A stretch of DNA of 24,734 nt from an uncultured Eggerthella sp. GTDB taxonomy: Bacteria; Actinomycetota; Coriobacteriia; Coriobacteriales; Eggerthellaceae. A program made the translations under genes and the position numbers. The notes below the pieces were generated by a model. That model ran no database searches. It was not told where the DNA came from and saw only the letters and a list, made by a program, of their open reading frames with translations. Of the stretch, positions 15,530 to 21,338 are shown in pieces; position 1 is the stretch's first letter; the number at the start of each line of letters is the position of its first letter. The stretch spans positions 1 to 24,734 of the forward strand of contig USDX01000017.1 in NCBI GenBank assembly GCA_900553605.1. Direction: 5' to 3'.

Positions 15530-16516
15530 CTATCGGAAGGTGAATAAGAACGTGGTGGTACCAACAGTTATGCGGTCGCCCTCCTGCAACATGGTGGAAG
15601 CGATATGGTGGCCGTTCACCAGCGTGCCGTTGGTGGAGCCAAGGTCGGCAACACTCCAGGCGCTCGCATTTTCGCGACGAATTTCAGCGTGGGTACGGCT
15701 TACGTTTAAATCTTCAATAGCGATGTCGCTGGAAAGGGCGCGCCCCATTACGATCTGCGCCTTAGTGATGGGGAAAGAACGGTTTGTGGTGAGGTCGATA
15801 AGACGGGGCTGCTGATTAGCGGCGCGCTGCGGAACAGCTTCGGGGGCATTGAGCTCATTAAAGCGAACGGTTCGCGGAGCGGCAGCGGGTGCCTGCGATG
15901 GGGCAACAGGCGCTGCGTCGTAGGCTTCCTCTGCGTTTCCCATTGCCAGGGCATCTTCTGCCATTACGTCAATGCCCGAGCTAGCGAATTGCTGAGCCTG
16001 GGCAGGGGCTTTCTGCACGGGAGCATAAGCCTGCTGTTGGCCGTAGCTCTGGGGCGTAGGGATGTTTGCGGGAATGGGAGCGCCAGCGTCCTGCGCGGAA
16101 AGGCCGTAGCGCTGCATTTCCTCCGCGCGAAGCTGTGAGACGATGGGGGCGGAAACCAGTTCGGCCACCACGTCGAACTTGCCATGCTTCAGCTCGTCGT
16201 CGATGATGAAGCGCACTAAGGGAGAGCCGTCCATTACAAGGCCCAGTTCCTGGGCCTTGCCGCGAAGATACGTTTCGGTTTCGCCTGCCAAAGTGGGGTA
16301 GTAGCCAAACAGGCGTTCATCGTCGTCGGGGTTTACCAGCACGGTGTACAGGGTTGGTGCGTATTCTTTGCCGGCGCCGACCATCTTTTCGCGGCGCATC
16401 TGCTTTTCGGCTTTTTTGGCAATCTGAACGGGGCTGATGGGGGCATCAAAAAACTTGTCGCCCATCTCATCGAAGCCATCTTCTACGCGGCGTTCGAATT
16501 TTGAGAAAAACCCCAT
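15530..16516 (-). CDS. fhaA: DUF3662 + FHA domain protein FhaA
   Basis: The 328-residue protein starts with the DUF3662 domain (MGFFSKFERRVEDGF onward, to about 130), including ISPVQIAKKAEKQMRREK. A Gln/Ala/Pro-rich disordered linker (about 145-240) follows, then a C-terminal FHA domain (about 245-328) with MGRALSSDIAIED, SRTHAEI and DLGSTNGTLVNGH. FhaA proteins bind phosphothreonine on partners such as the PknB juxtamembrane region and the lipid II flippase MviN, linking kinase signals to precursor supply. ATG at 16516 is chosen: AAAGGAG lies 7 nt upstream and DUF3662 proteins begin at this motif. An upstream in-frame ATG at 16648 has no ribosome site. It is the first gene of the cluster; a GTGCGG/CCGCAC hairpin (16558-16576) lies in its leader. 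I could not settle its promoter. Confidence 0.93.
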   Translation of the reverse strand: MGFFSKFERRVEDGFDEMGDKFFDAPISPVQIAKKAEKQMRREKMVGAGKEYAPTLYTVLVNPDDDERLFGYYPTLAGETETYLRGKAQELGLVMDGSPLVRFIIDDELKHGKFDVVAELVSAPIVSQLRAEEMQRYGLSAQDAGAPIPANIPTPQSYGQQQAYAPVQKAPAQAQQFASSGIDVMAEDALAMGNAEEAYDAAPVAPSQAPAAAPRTVRFNELNAPEAVPQRAANQQPRLIDLTTNRSFPITKAQIVMGRALSSDIAIEDLNVSRTHAEIRRENASAWSVADLGSTNGTLVNGHHIASTMLQEGDRITVGTTTFLFTFR

Positions 16517-16713
16517 GTGTGATCTCCTTTTACGGTGTATAAATCGTTGTATTGGGAGTGCGGTATATGGCCGCACGGTATTCCAACCATCAATCTTGCC
16601 ATAAATAAGAGTACCGGTGGGCTTTTTCACCCCATCGCCATTAAACAAGCTGATAGTTTTTTGTAGGTGCGCAGGGGCAGGACTCCCAGCTCGTTATTGA
16701 TTTGTGCGTTTGC

Positions 16714-16742
16714 TTACGAAAAAGTTCACCATAGGTTACAAT
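16714..16742 (+). promoter_or_regulatory. Putative promoter of the small ORF at 16798
   Basis: A -10 TACAAT at 16737-16742 has a weak -35-like TTACGA 17 nt upstream. The predicted leader is about 50 nt. Confidence 0.35.
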
Positions 16743-16797
16743 CTTTGCAACAGAAAGCTTATGTGAGGCATGTGCATATACGGCATTGGGGGATGTA

Positions 16798-16908
16798 ATG
16801 AAAGTGCGCGCTGGAGATATGTCTAGGAAAAAAGCGAATGTGGCGTTTGCTTTGGGGGTCGCCGCCCTTGATGTTGGCGGGGCTTTGATTCTACGTGCAT
16901 TGGGCTAA
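16798..16908 (+). CDS. Putative 36-residue membrane peptide
   Basis: A short open frame of 36 codons starts with ATG at 16798, preceded by GGGGGA 4-5 nt upstream. It has a basic head (MKVRAGDMSRKKA) followed by one hydrophobic stretch of about 22 residues (NVAFALGVAALDVGGALILR) interrupted by one Asp, the layout of a single-span small membrane protein. A TACAAT box lies about 56 nt before the start. No family is recognised. It stands alone between the divergent fhaA leader and the tRNA-Leu promoter. The frame could be chance, but the start, ribosome site, promoter-like box and amphipathic layout agree. Confidence 0.4.
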   Translation: MKVRAGDMSRKKANVAFALGVAALDVGGALILRALG

Positions 16909-16940
16909 ACAAAATATTCCGAGGAAATTGAAATTTTTTC

Positions 16941-16969
16941 TTGCGTTGGATTAGCACCTAAGGTAATCT
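16941..16969 (+). promoter_or_regulatory. Putative promoter of tRNA-Leu
   Basis: TTGCGT and TAATCT are separated by exactly 17 nt, placing the transcript start about 18 nt before the tRNA. Confidence 0.55.
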
Positions 16970-16993
16970 AACTCGTGCACAAAAGCTGCACAT

Positions 16994-17080
16994 GCGGGTG
17001 TGGCGGAATTGGCAGACGCGTACGGTTCAGGTCCGTATGAGCTTCGGCTCATGAAGGTTCAAGTCCTTTCACCCGCACCA
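16994..17080 (+). tRNA. tRNA-Leu (anticodon CAG)
   Basis: An 87-nt class II tRNA: acceptor GCGGGTG with CACCCGC, anticodon arm TACGG-TTCAGGT-CCGTA giving CAG, a variable arm with a GAGC-TTCG-GCTC stem, a GGTTCAAGTCC T-arm and an encoded CCA. Confidence 0.97.
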
Positions 17081-17090
17081 TTTGCAAATC

Positions 17091-17115
17091 AGGCACCCAA
17101 TCGGGTGCCTTTTTT
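17091..17115 (+). terminator. Rho-independent terminator after tRNA-Leu
   Basis: An 8-bp stem AGGCACCC with GGGTGCCT and loop AATC is followed by a T run. Its 20-nt hairpin is the exact reverse complement of the hairpin after serA. Confidence 0.9.
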
Positions 17116-17170
17116 ATTATCATAAAACCCGTTTACTGGTTCGTAATGCATGGTAGTTAGGAGATCCTGT

Positions 17171-18337
17171 ATGAGGCTCATTCATTGCTTGAACAACATT
17201 TCTGCCCAAGGTACCGATTTGCTTGATCCTAAGGCATATTCACTTACCGATTCACTGGATGAAGCAGAGGGCATTCTTGTTCGCAGTGCCGCCATGCATG
17301 ATATGAAATTTCCCGCTGGTCTTCGCGCTATTGCGCGCGCGGGCGCTGGCGTGAACAACATTCCGCTCGATCGCTGTGCTGACGAAGGCATCGTGGTCTT
17401 TAACACCCCTGGCGCAAATGCCAACGCCGTTAAGGAAATCGTGCTTTGCGCGCTTCTGCTGGGTAGCCGTGACATTCTGGGTGGCATCGAATGGTGTCGC
17501 GAAAATGCGGATGACGAGAACATCACCAAGGCAGCGGAAAAGGCTAAGAAGCAGTTTGCGGGTCAGGAAATCAAGGGCAAGAAGCTGGGTGTTATCGGCT
17601 TGGGCGCTGTTGGTGCTGAAGTTGCCAACGCCGCAGTTGAACTGGGCATGGACGTATACGGTTATGACCCGTTCGTTTCGGTAAGCGCCGCATGGAAAAT
17701 CTCCAGCCCCGTTCATTACATCACTGATTTGAAGGACATCTTCCGCACGTGCGACTACATCACCATCCATGTTCCTGCGCTGAAGGACACCATCGGTATG
17801 GTCGATGCCCATATGTGCTCCCTTATGAAGGAAGGCGTAGTGCTGCTGAACTTCTCGCGCGATACGCTGGTCGACGAAGCCGCTCTTAAGGTCGTGCTGG
17901 ACTCGGGTCGCGTGAAGCGCTACATCACCGACTTTGCAACGCCGGGCACTATGAAGATGAAGAACGCGGTTGTTCTTCCTCACCTGGGCGCTTCCACCGA
18001 GGAGGCGGAAGATAACTGTGCCATCATGGCTGTCCGCGAGCTGATGGATTATTTCGAGAACGGCAACATTACAAACTCCGTGAACTATCCTACATGCGAC
18101 ATGGGTGTATGCCCTGCAGACCTTACCCGTATTGCGCTGCTGCATAAGAACGTGCCGAACATGATTGCTCAGATTTCCAGCATCCTTGGCGATGACAACG
18201 TGAACATTGCCAACTTCATGAACAAGGCTCGCGGTGACTATGCCTATACCCTGATCGATATGGACCAGGCTCCTTCGGACGGCGCCATTGCAAAGCTCCG
18301 TGAGATCGATGGCGTTCGTCGCGTTCGTCTTATCTAG
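17171..18337 (+). CDS. serA: D-3-phosphoglycerate dehydrogenase with ACT domain
   Basis: A 388-residue member of the D-2-hydroxyacid dehydrogenase family, the first step of serine synthesis (3-phosphoglycerate to 3-phosphohydroxypyruvate with NAD). Seen are ARAGAGVNNI (55-64), the NAD-binding loop GLGAVGAEV (143-151) with YGYDP (163-167), catalytic Arg230 in NFSRDTLVDE and His271 in LPHLGAST. A C-terminal ACT-like region (about 320-388) contains NVPNMIAQISSILGDDNVNI. The usual Glu in the DVFxxEP segment is not evident: here it reads YITDFATPGTM. This marks the short divergent SerA subgroup rather than the E. coli type, so a related 2-hydroxyacid substrate is possible. ATG at 17171 is preferred over the in-frame ATG at 17150 because AGGAG lies 7 nt before it. 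The gene is monocistronic, ending at a strong terminator. Confidence 0.88.
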   Translation: MRLIHCLNNISAQGTDLLDPKAYSLTDSLDEAEGILVRSAAMHDMKFPAGLRAIARAGAGVNNIPLDRCADEGIVVFNTPGANANAVKEIVLCALLLGSRDILGGIEWCRENADDENITKAAEKAKKQFAGQEIKGKKLGVIGLGAVGAEVANAAVELGMDVYGYDPFVSVSAAWKISSPVHYITDLKDIFRTCDYITIHVPALKDTIGMVDAHMCSLMKEGVVLLNFSRDTLVDEAALKVVLDSGRVKRYITDFATPGTMKMKNAVVLPHLGASTEEAEDNCAIMAVRELMDYFENGNITNSVNYPTCDMGVCPADLTRIALLHKNVPNMIAQISSILGDDNVNIANFMNKARGDYAYTLIDMDQAPSDGAIAKLREIDGVRRVRLI

Positions 18338-18348
18338 CTTGATCGTTA

Positions 18349-18434
18349 GCGTTGCCGGGCAAGATCTGGCCGCGAAGCTGTTAGCTTAAATAGGAGATAG
18401 GGATAGGTTTCGATTTCTATTTCCCGGCAAACGC
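18349..18434 (+). other. Structured 3' region of serA
   Basis: GCGTTGCCGGG (18349-18359) pairs with CCCGGCAAACGC (18423-18434) with one bulge. Inside, AAATAG (18388-18393) pairs with CTATTT (18417-18422), stacking directly on the outer stem, and AGCT-GTT-AGCT can form a third arm. The layout suggests a multi-branched RNA fold between the stop codon and the terminator. Confidence 0.4.
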
Positions 18435-18466
18435 AAGAAGGCACCCGATTGGGTGCCTTCTTTTTG
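18435..18466 (+). terminator. Rho-independent terminator after serA
   Basis: A stem of at least 10 bp (GAAGGCACCC with GGGTGCCTTC) with loop GATT is followed by five T. Confidence 0.92.
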
Positions 18467-18485
18467 TGCAATAAGGAGCTTGTTC

Positions 18486-18965
18486 CTATTTTCCCGAAAA
18501 GCCTTTGTCCTCGATTTTGCCAGGGCCATCGGCTGCCGAGGTTGCCAGCTCGTCACAGCGCTCGTTTTCAGGATGGCCTGCGTGGCCTTTCACCCAATGG
18601 AAGCTGACGTTGTGGGGTTTCTTCGCCTCCAGGAGACGTTTCCACAGGTCAGAGTTTTTTACTGGCTCTTTTTTGGAGTTCTTCCATCCGCGTTTGAGCC
18701 ATCCTTCAACCCAGTGCTGGTTGAAGGCGTTTACTACGTATTGCGAATCGGAGTGGACTTCAACCGTGCAGGGACGTTTGAGTGCTTCCAGCCCAGTGAT
18801 AACCCCCAGAAGCTCCATGCGGTTATTGGTGGTGCAGGTATACCCTTGCGATAGTTCGCGCGTATGCAGTTTTCCGTTTGAGTCAGTGAAGTGCAAAACG
18901 GTGCCAAAGCCGCCAGGGCCGGGGTTGCCGCGTGATGATCCGTCGCTGTAGAGAATAACTTTCAT
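18486..18965 (-). CDS. rnhA: Ribonuclease HI
   Basis: The 159-residue protein has the full RNase HI active site: Asp8 in YSDGSSRGNPGPGG, Glu51 in NNRMELLG, Asp73 in VHSDSQYV and Asp138 in NERCDELA. The basic-protrusion region WVEGWLKRGWKNSKKEPVKN (85-104) and HWVKGHAGHPENE (123-135) are also present. It cuts RNA in RNA:DNA hybrids, acting on R-loops and primers. ATG at 18965 follows AAGGAG at 8 nt. It lies 100 nt downstream of engB on the same strand, with a C-rich (minus strand) stretch between; no T-tract terminator separates them, so co-transcription is possible. Confidence 0.96.
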   Translation of the reverse strand: MKVILYSDGSSRGNPGPGGFGTVLHFTDSNGKLHTRELSQGYTCTTNNRMELLGVITGLEALKRPCTVEVHSDSQYVVNAFNQHWVEGWLKRGWKNSKKEPVKNSDLWKRLLEAKKPHNVSFHWVKGHAGHPENERCDELATSAADGPGKIEDKGFSGK

Positions 18966-18979
18966 ATAGGTGTCTCCTT

Positions 18980-19012
18980 GGGGAGGGTAGGGGTGCTTCC
19001 CTTGGGGGGGGG
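18980..19012 (+). other. G-tract cluster with quadruplex potential
   Basis: On the plus strand, runs of 4, 3, 4 and 9 G occur at 18980-18983, 18985-18987, 18990-18993 and 19004-19012. They lie between rnhA and engB on the template strand for rnhA transcription. A run of nine G is also a likely slippage or assembly-error spot. Confidence 0.35.
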
Positions 19013-19065
19013 CGGACTATCGTTTCCCCGCTACCCTCTGTTGTTGTATGTGGTGGTGCTTTCGG

Positions 19066-19647
19066 TTATTTGCAGGCAGTTTCAATTAGTTTGCGCAACT
19101 CGTCAAAGCCGGTGCCCTTTTCCGATGAGCAGACCACCATGTTTACGCTATCGGGCAAGTTCAGCTGCTTTCGGATGGCGGCTTTCTGCTTGCTCGCCTC
19201 GTTCTTGCTCACCTTGTCTGCTTTGGTGAGCGCAATCATGAAGGGGAGTTGACATTCGGTAAGGAAGTTCACCATCTGTTCATCGAGCTTAGTGGCGGGG
19301 TGACGGATGTCGATAAGCGAAACAACCAGCGCATAGTAGCGATATTGGTCGAAGTATCCGTTGATCATTTCCGACCAACGGGCCTTTTCGCTTTTTGCCA
19401 CTTTCGCATAGCCGTACCCTGGAAGGTCGACAAAGTCGATTTCCTTGGTGGTGAAGAAGTTGATGGTGCTGGTTTTGCCCGGCATGGAGGAAACCTTAGC
19501 GAGCTTCTTGCGGTTGAAAAGGCGATTGATAAGGGAAGATTTTCCCACGTTAGAGCGACCCACAAATGAGACTTCGGGACGTACCGACTTAGGGATTTGC
19601 GCGGAAGTGCCATAGGCTCCTTGGAATTCAACCAGGTTGTAGTTCAT
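19066..19647 (-). CDS. engB: Ribosome biogenesis GTPase EngB (YihA/YsxC)
   Basis: A 193-residue TRAFAC GTPase with G1 GRSNVGKSS (30-38), G2 PGKTSTINFF (56-65), G3 DLPGYGYAKV (74-83) and G4 TKADK (about 141-145). The DLPGYGYA motif and the compact length are diagnostic of EngB, which helps assemble the large ribosomal subunit and is often essential. ATG at 19647 has AGAAGGAG 6 nt upstream. It is followed on the same strand by rnhA. In many bacteria engB neighbours lon or clpX; that is not the case within this window. Confidence 0.96.
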   Translation of the reverse strand: MNYNLVEFQGAYGTSAQIPKSVRPEVSFVGRSNVGKSSLINRLFNRKKLAKVSSMPGKTSTINFFTTKEIDFVDLPGYGYAKVAKSEKARWSEMINGYFDQYRYYALVVSLIDIRHPATKLDEQMVNFLTECQLPFMIALTKADKVSKNEASKQKAAIRKQLNLPDSVNMVVCSSEKGTGFDELRKLIETACK

Positions 19648-19765
19648 GGTGTGCTCCTTCTGCGTTTGTTTCTTCTTACTAATTAATAGGCTGCGATCGG
19701 CGAGTCGATGGAACTCGTGGGGTGCGCTGGTCTTGCGAAATCACGCATGACACAGGCTAAGCGAG

Positions 19766-19906
19766 ATGAAAGACTGGCTCGATACCGTGTACAGTTGGCT
19801 TGTGGCAGATTGCCCACGAGACGCTTTTGCCTTGCGTTTGGCCTGGGCGCTTCGCTTGTTGAGTTTCCATGATAGCGTTGATGCCCTTGCGATAATACGC
19901 AGATAA
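19766..19906 (+). CDS. Possible 46-residue small protein upstream of mscS
   Basis: A 46-codon frame starts with ATG at 19766 and ends at TAA 19904-19906. The peptide begins MKDWLDTVYSWLVADCPRD and continues with a helical stretch rich in Leu and Arg; its codon third positions resemble real genes. The ribosome site is weak (GCGAG directly upstream), and another 41-codon frame from ATG 19747 overlaps it. No family is recognised. The rest of 19648-19969 holds only an AT-rich ACTAATTAATAG patch and the mscS promoter candidate. Confidence 0.22.
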   Translation: MKDWLDTVYSWLVADCPRDAFALRLAWALRLLSFHDSVDALAIIRR

Positions 19907-19907
19907 T
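19878..19907 (+). promoter_or_regulatory. Putative promoter of mscS
   Basis: A -35-like TTGATG and -10 GATAAT (one mismatch to consensus) are 18 nt apart, giving a leader of about 56 nt. It overlaps the end of the possible small ORF, so both may not be real. Confidence 0.45.
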
Positions 19908-19969
19908 GGAAGTTCAAACAGCCCCCATTGTATTGATGTGCGGCTAATTCTGAAGGGAATAGGGCATAT

Positions 19970-20734
19970 ATGAGTGTTTTCGAGAACTTCATTTCAAGTA
20001 TTACGGGCGGTGATTTGCTAGGAAAGCTAATCGTGGCAATTGTCCTGGTTTGCGCCATTGCGGTTGTTTCTCATGTGTTGGTGAAGTGGCTGCGCCATAT
20101 TATGCAGCGTGACGATACCTCCATTCCCCAAAGTTCGATTTTCATCAATATTATGCGCGGCATAGTGTGGGGTTTGGGCTGCTGCTTTGTCTTGGACACG
20201 TGCTTCAATGTGAATATGTCGGCGCTTATAGCCGCCCTGGGCGTTGGAGGCATCGCCCTTTCTCTCGGTTTTCAGGACACGCTTTCGAACCTTATTGGCG
20301 GTGTGCAAATATCCTTCATGAAGATCGTGAAGCCGGGCGACAACATCCAAGTTGGTTCAAGCAAGGGAGTGGTACAGGACGTTACGTGGCGTCATGCAAC
20401 TATCAAGAACCGCTTGGGCGAAACGGTAATCATCCCCAATTCGGTAATTTCGAAGAATGCGGTAGTGCACCTGCCGCCACCAGAGCGCGTGTCGGTTCCC
20501 TTTGTTGCAACTACGTGTAAAGATCTGGATGCGGTTGCTGAAGAAGTAGAAAAGGTTGCTCATGATATTGCCCTTGAGCATACCGGCATCGTGAAAGAGC
20601 CTTCGGTGCTATTCACTGAAATTACCGAGGGGGGCTTGGCGGGCAAGGTTGTTCTTGAGGTGGAGGACGCTGCCCAGGCGACTCCCGTTTCAGATGCAAT
20701 TACTCGTGCGATTGCCCCTTTGGTGAGAGCCTAA
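19970..20734 (+). CDS. mscS: Small-conductance mechanosensitive channel (MscS family)
   Basis: The 254-residue protein has three N-terminal hydrophobic helices (about 15-37, 50-82 and 84-107). The pore-lining third helix is rich in Ala/Gly (LIAALGVGGIALSLGFQDTL). A cytoplasmic beta domain follows, with IVKPGDNIQVG, GVVQDVTWRHATIKNRLGE and the hallmark VIIPNSVISKNAVVH, and then an alpha/beta tail. MscS channels open on membrane tension and release solutes after osmotic downshift. ATG at 19970 has AGGG 5 nt upstream. The third-helix Gly/Ala pattern fits the compact MscS class, slightly shorter than E. coli MscS. It appears to be monocistronic. Confidence 0.92.
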   Translation: MSVFENFISSITGGDLLGKLIVAIVLVCAIAVVSHVLVKWLRHIMQRDDTSIPQSSIFINIMRGIVWGLGCCFVLDTCFNVNMSALIAALGVGGIALSLGFQDTLSNLIGGVQISFMKIVKPGDNIQVGSSKGVVQDVTWRHATIKNRLGETVIIPNSVISKNAVVHLPPPERVSVPFVATTCKDLDAVAEEVEKVAHDIALEHTGIVKEPSVLFTEITEGGLAGKVVLEVEDAAQATPVSDAITRAIAPLVRA

Positions 20735-20745
20735 GCATACCTTTA

Positions 20746-20755
20746 GAACATGTTC
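20746..20755. promoter_or_regulatory. GAAC-N2-GTTC dyad upstream of MFS copy 1
   Basis: GAACATGTTC is a perfect 10-nt palindrome, followed by AATA. GAAC-N2-GTTC cores recur at 24108-24117 and 24186-24195 upstream of MFS copy 2. It is a candidate operator; the protein that binds is unknown. Confidence 0.4.
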
Positions 20756-20837
20756 AATATTCATTTTTGGGATGTGTAGAATCTATTTCCTAACCTATAA
20801 CTCACATGAATAGAATAGTGTTACTGCTCATTGTGAT

Positions 20838-20877
20838 GGTGATAGATTCACCAATTTGAGAATGATGCTCAAATTGG
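20838..20877 (+). other. Two overlapping hairpins after mscS
   Basis: A perfect 10-bp stem CCAATTTGAG with CTCAAATTGG (20851-20877, 7-nt loop) shares its first two bases with a 5-bp GGTGA-TAGAT-TCACC hairpin (20838-20852), so the two compete slightly. No T-tract follows. Confidence 0.45.
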
Positions 20878-20889
20878 AAGAAATCAATA

Positions 20890-20990
20890 TTGACCTGCGT
20901 AGATAGCTCCAGGAAATGGGTTGTTAAGGAGCGTTCTATCGGTCAGTTATTGCATATTATGCGCAGGTCAGGCTCCTTATAGTTTTTTGT
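20890..20990 (+). other. Leader-like RNA with two mutually exclusive folds
   Basis: TGACCTGCG (20891-20899) pairs with CGCAGGTCA (20962-20970), enclosing GATAGCTCC (20902-20910) paired to GGAG...CTATC (20929-20940). The same AAGGAGC (20927-20933) can instead pair with GCTCCTT (20972-20978), which is followed by ATAG and six T. One fold is therefore terminator-like and the other would prevent it. It may be the mscS terminator, or an attenuator for the MFS gene 350 nt downstream. Confidence 0.35.
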
Positions 20991-21064
20991 TATTTAAGAA
21001 AACAAAAAGTTGTTTGCGATAACTGCACACGAACCTGAAAATGGGTATCCAGAAGTCGCGCTCC

Positions 21065-21170
21065 GGTTCGTTTGTTGGGTCGAACGGATCGAAGCAAGCC
21101 TTGTTTCGTTCAGTAGGGTGAAACGGAACAAGGTGTGCCGGGTTTCGTTAATTGGGTGGAACGAACCGGC
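21065..21170 (+). repeat. Three tandem hairpin repeats in the MFS copy 1 leader
   Basis: Three related units at 21067-21088, 21105-21127 and 21144-21165, spaced 38 and 39 nt apart, share the pattern TTCGTT-N5-GGGT-N(1-2)-RAACGRA. Each is an inverted repeat whose arms extend beyond the unit in copies 2 and 3 (CTTGTT/AACAAG and GCCGG/CCGGC). The GGGT falls in the loop each time. This reads as repeated RNA hairpins or as a triple operator. Confidence 0.6.
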
Positions 21171-21182
21171 ATTTTTAGGGGA

Positions 21183-21198
21183 AAGGCCTTCGGGCCTT
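21183..21198 (+). other. UUCG-tetraloop hairpin
   Basis: AAGGCC-TTCG-GGCCTT forms a 6-bp stem with the very stable C(UUCG)G loop. It is followed by A rather than T, so it is not a terminator. It closes the run of hairpins in the MFS leader. Confidence 0.5.
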
Positions 21199-21248
21199 AA
21201 AAAGACTTCTATGGAGTAAGAGTTTTCGAAAAACAATTGAGGGTAATG

Positions 21249-21311
21249 AAGGGAATCCCTTTGCTTGGGGGCAAGGGGAACAAGTTGTCTTGCGCCCAGG
21301 GAGTGCAAGAC
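21249..21311 (+). other. Hairpins next to the MFS copy 1 ribosome site
   Basis: AAGGG-AAT-CCCTT (21249-21261) and GTCTTGC with GCAAGAC (21287-21293 and 21305-21311) lie just upstream of the GGAAGG ribosome site. They may protect the transcript 5' region or set translation. Confidence 0.4.
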
Positions 21312-21338
21312 AAAAAATGAAAGGAAGGTAGGTGCAAT

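Noticed and set aside
16517..16648. Longer N-terminus of FhaA starting at 16648
   Set aside because: DUF3662 proteins begin with the MGFFSKFE-type motif, which coincides with ATG 16516 and its AAAGGAG; the upstream codons look non-coding.
20746..20755. LexA (SOS) box
   Set aside because: The gram-positive SOS box is GAAC-N4-GTTC with flanking C and G; the spacing here is N2 and no SOS gene is adjacent.
21065..21170. CRISPR array or T-box leader
   Set aside because: The units are diverged hairpins rather than identical repeats with unique spacers, and neither the T-box bulge sequence nor a terminator is present.
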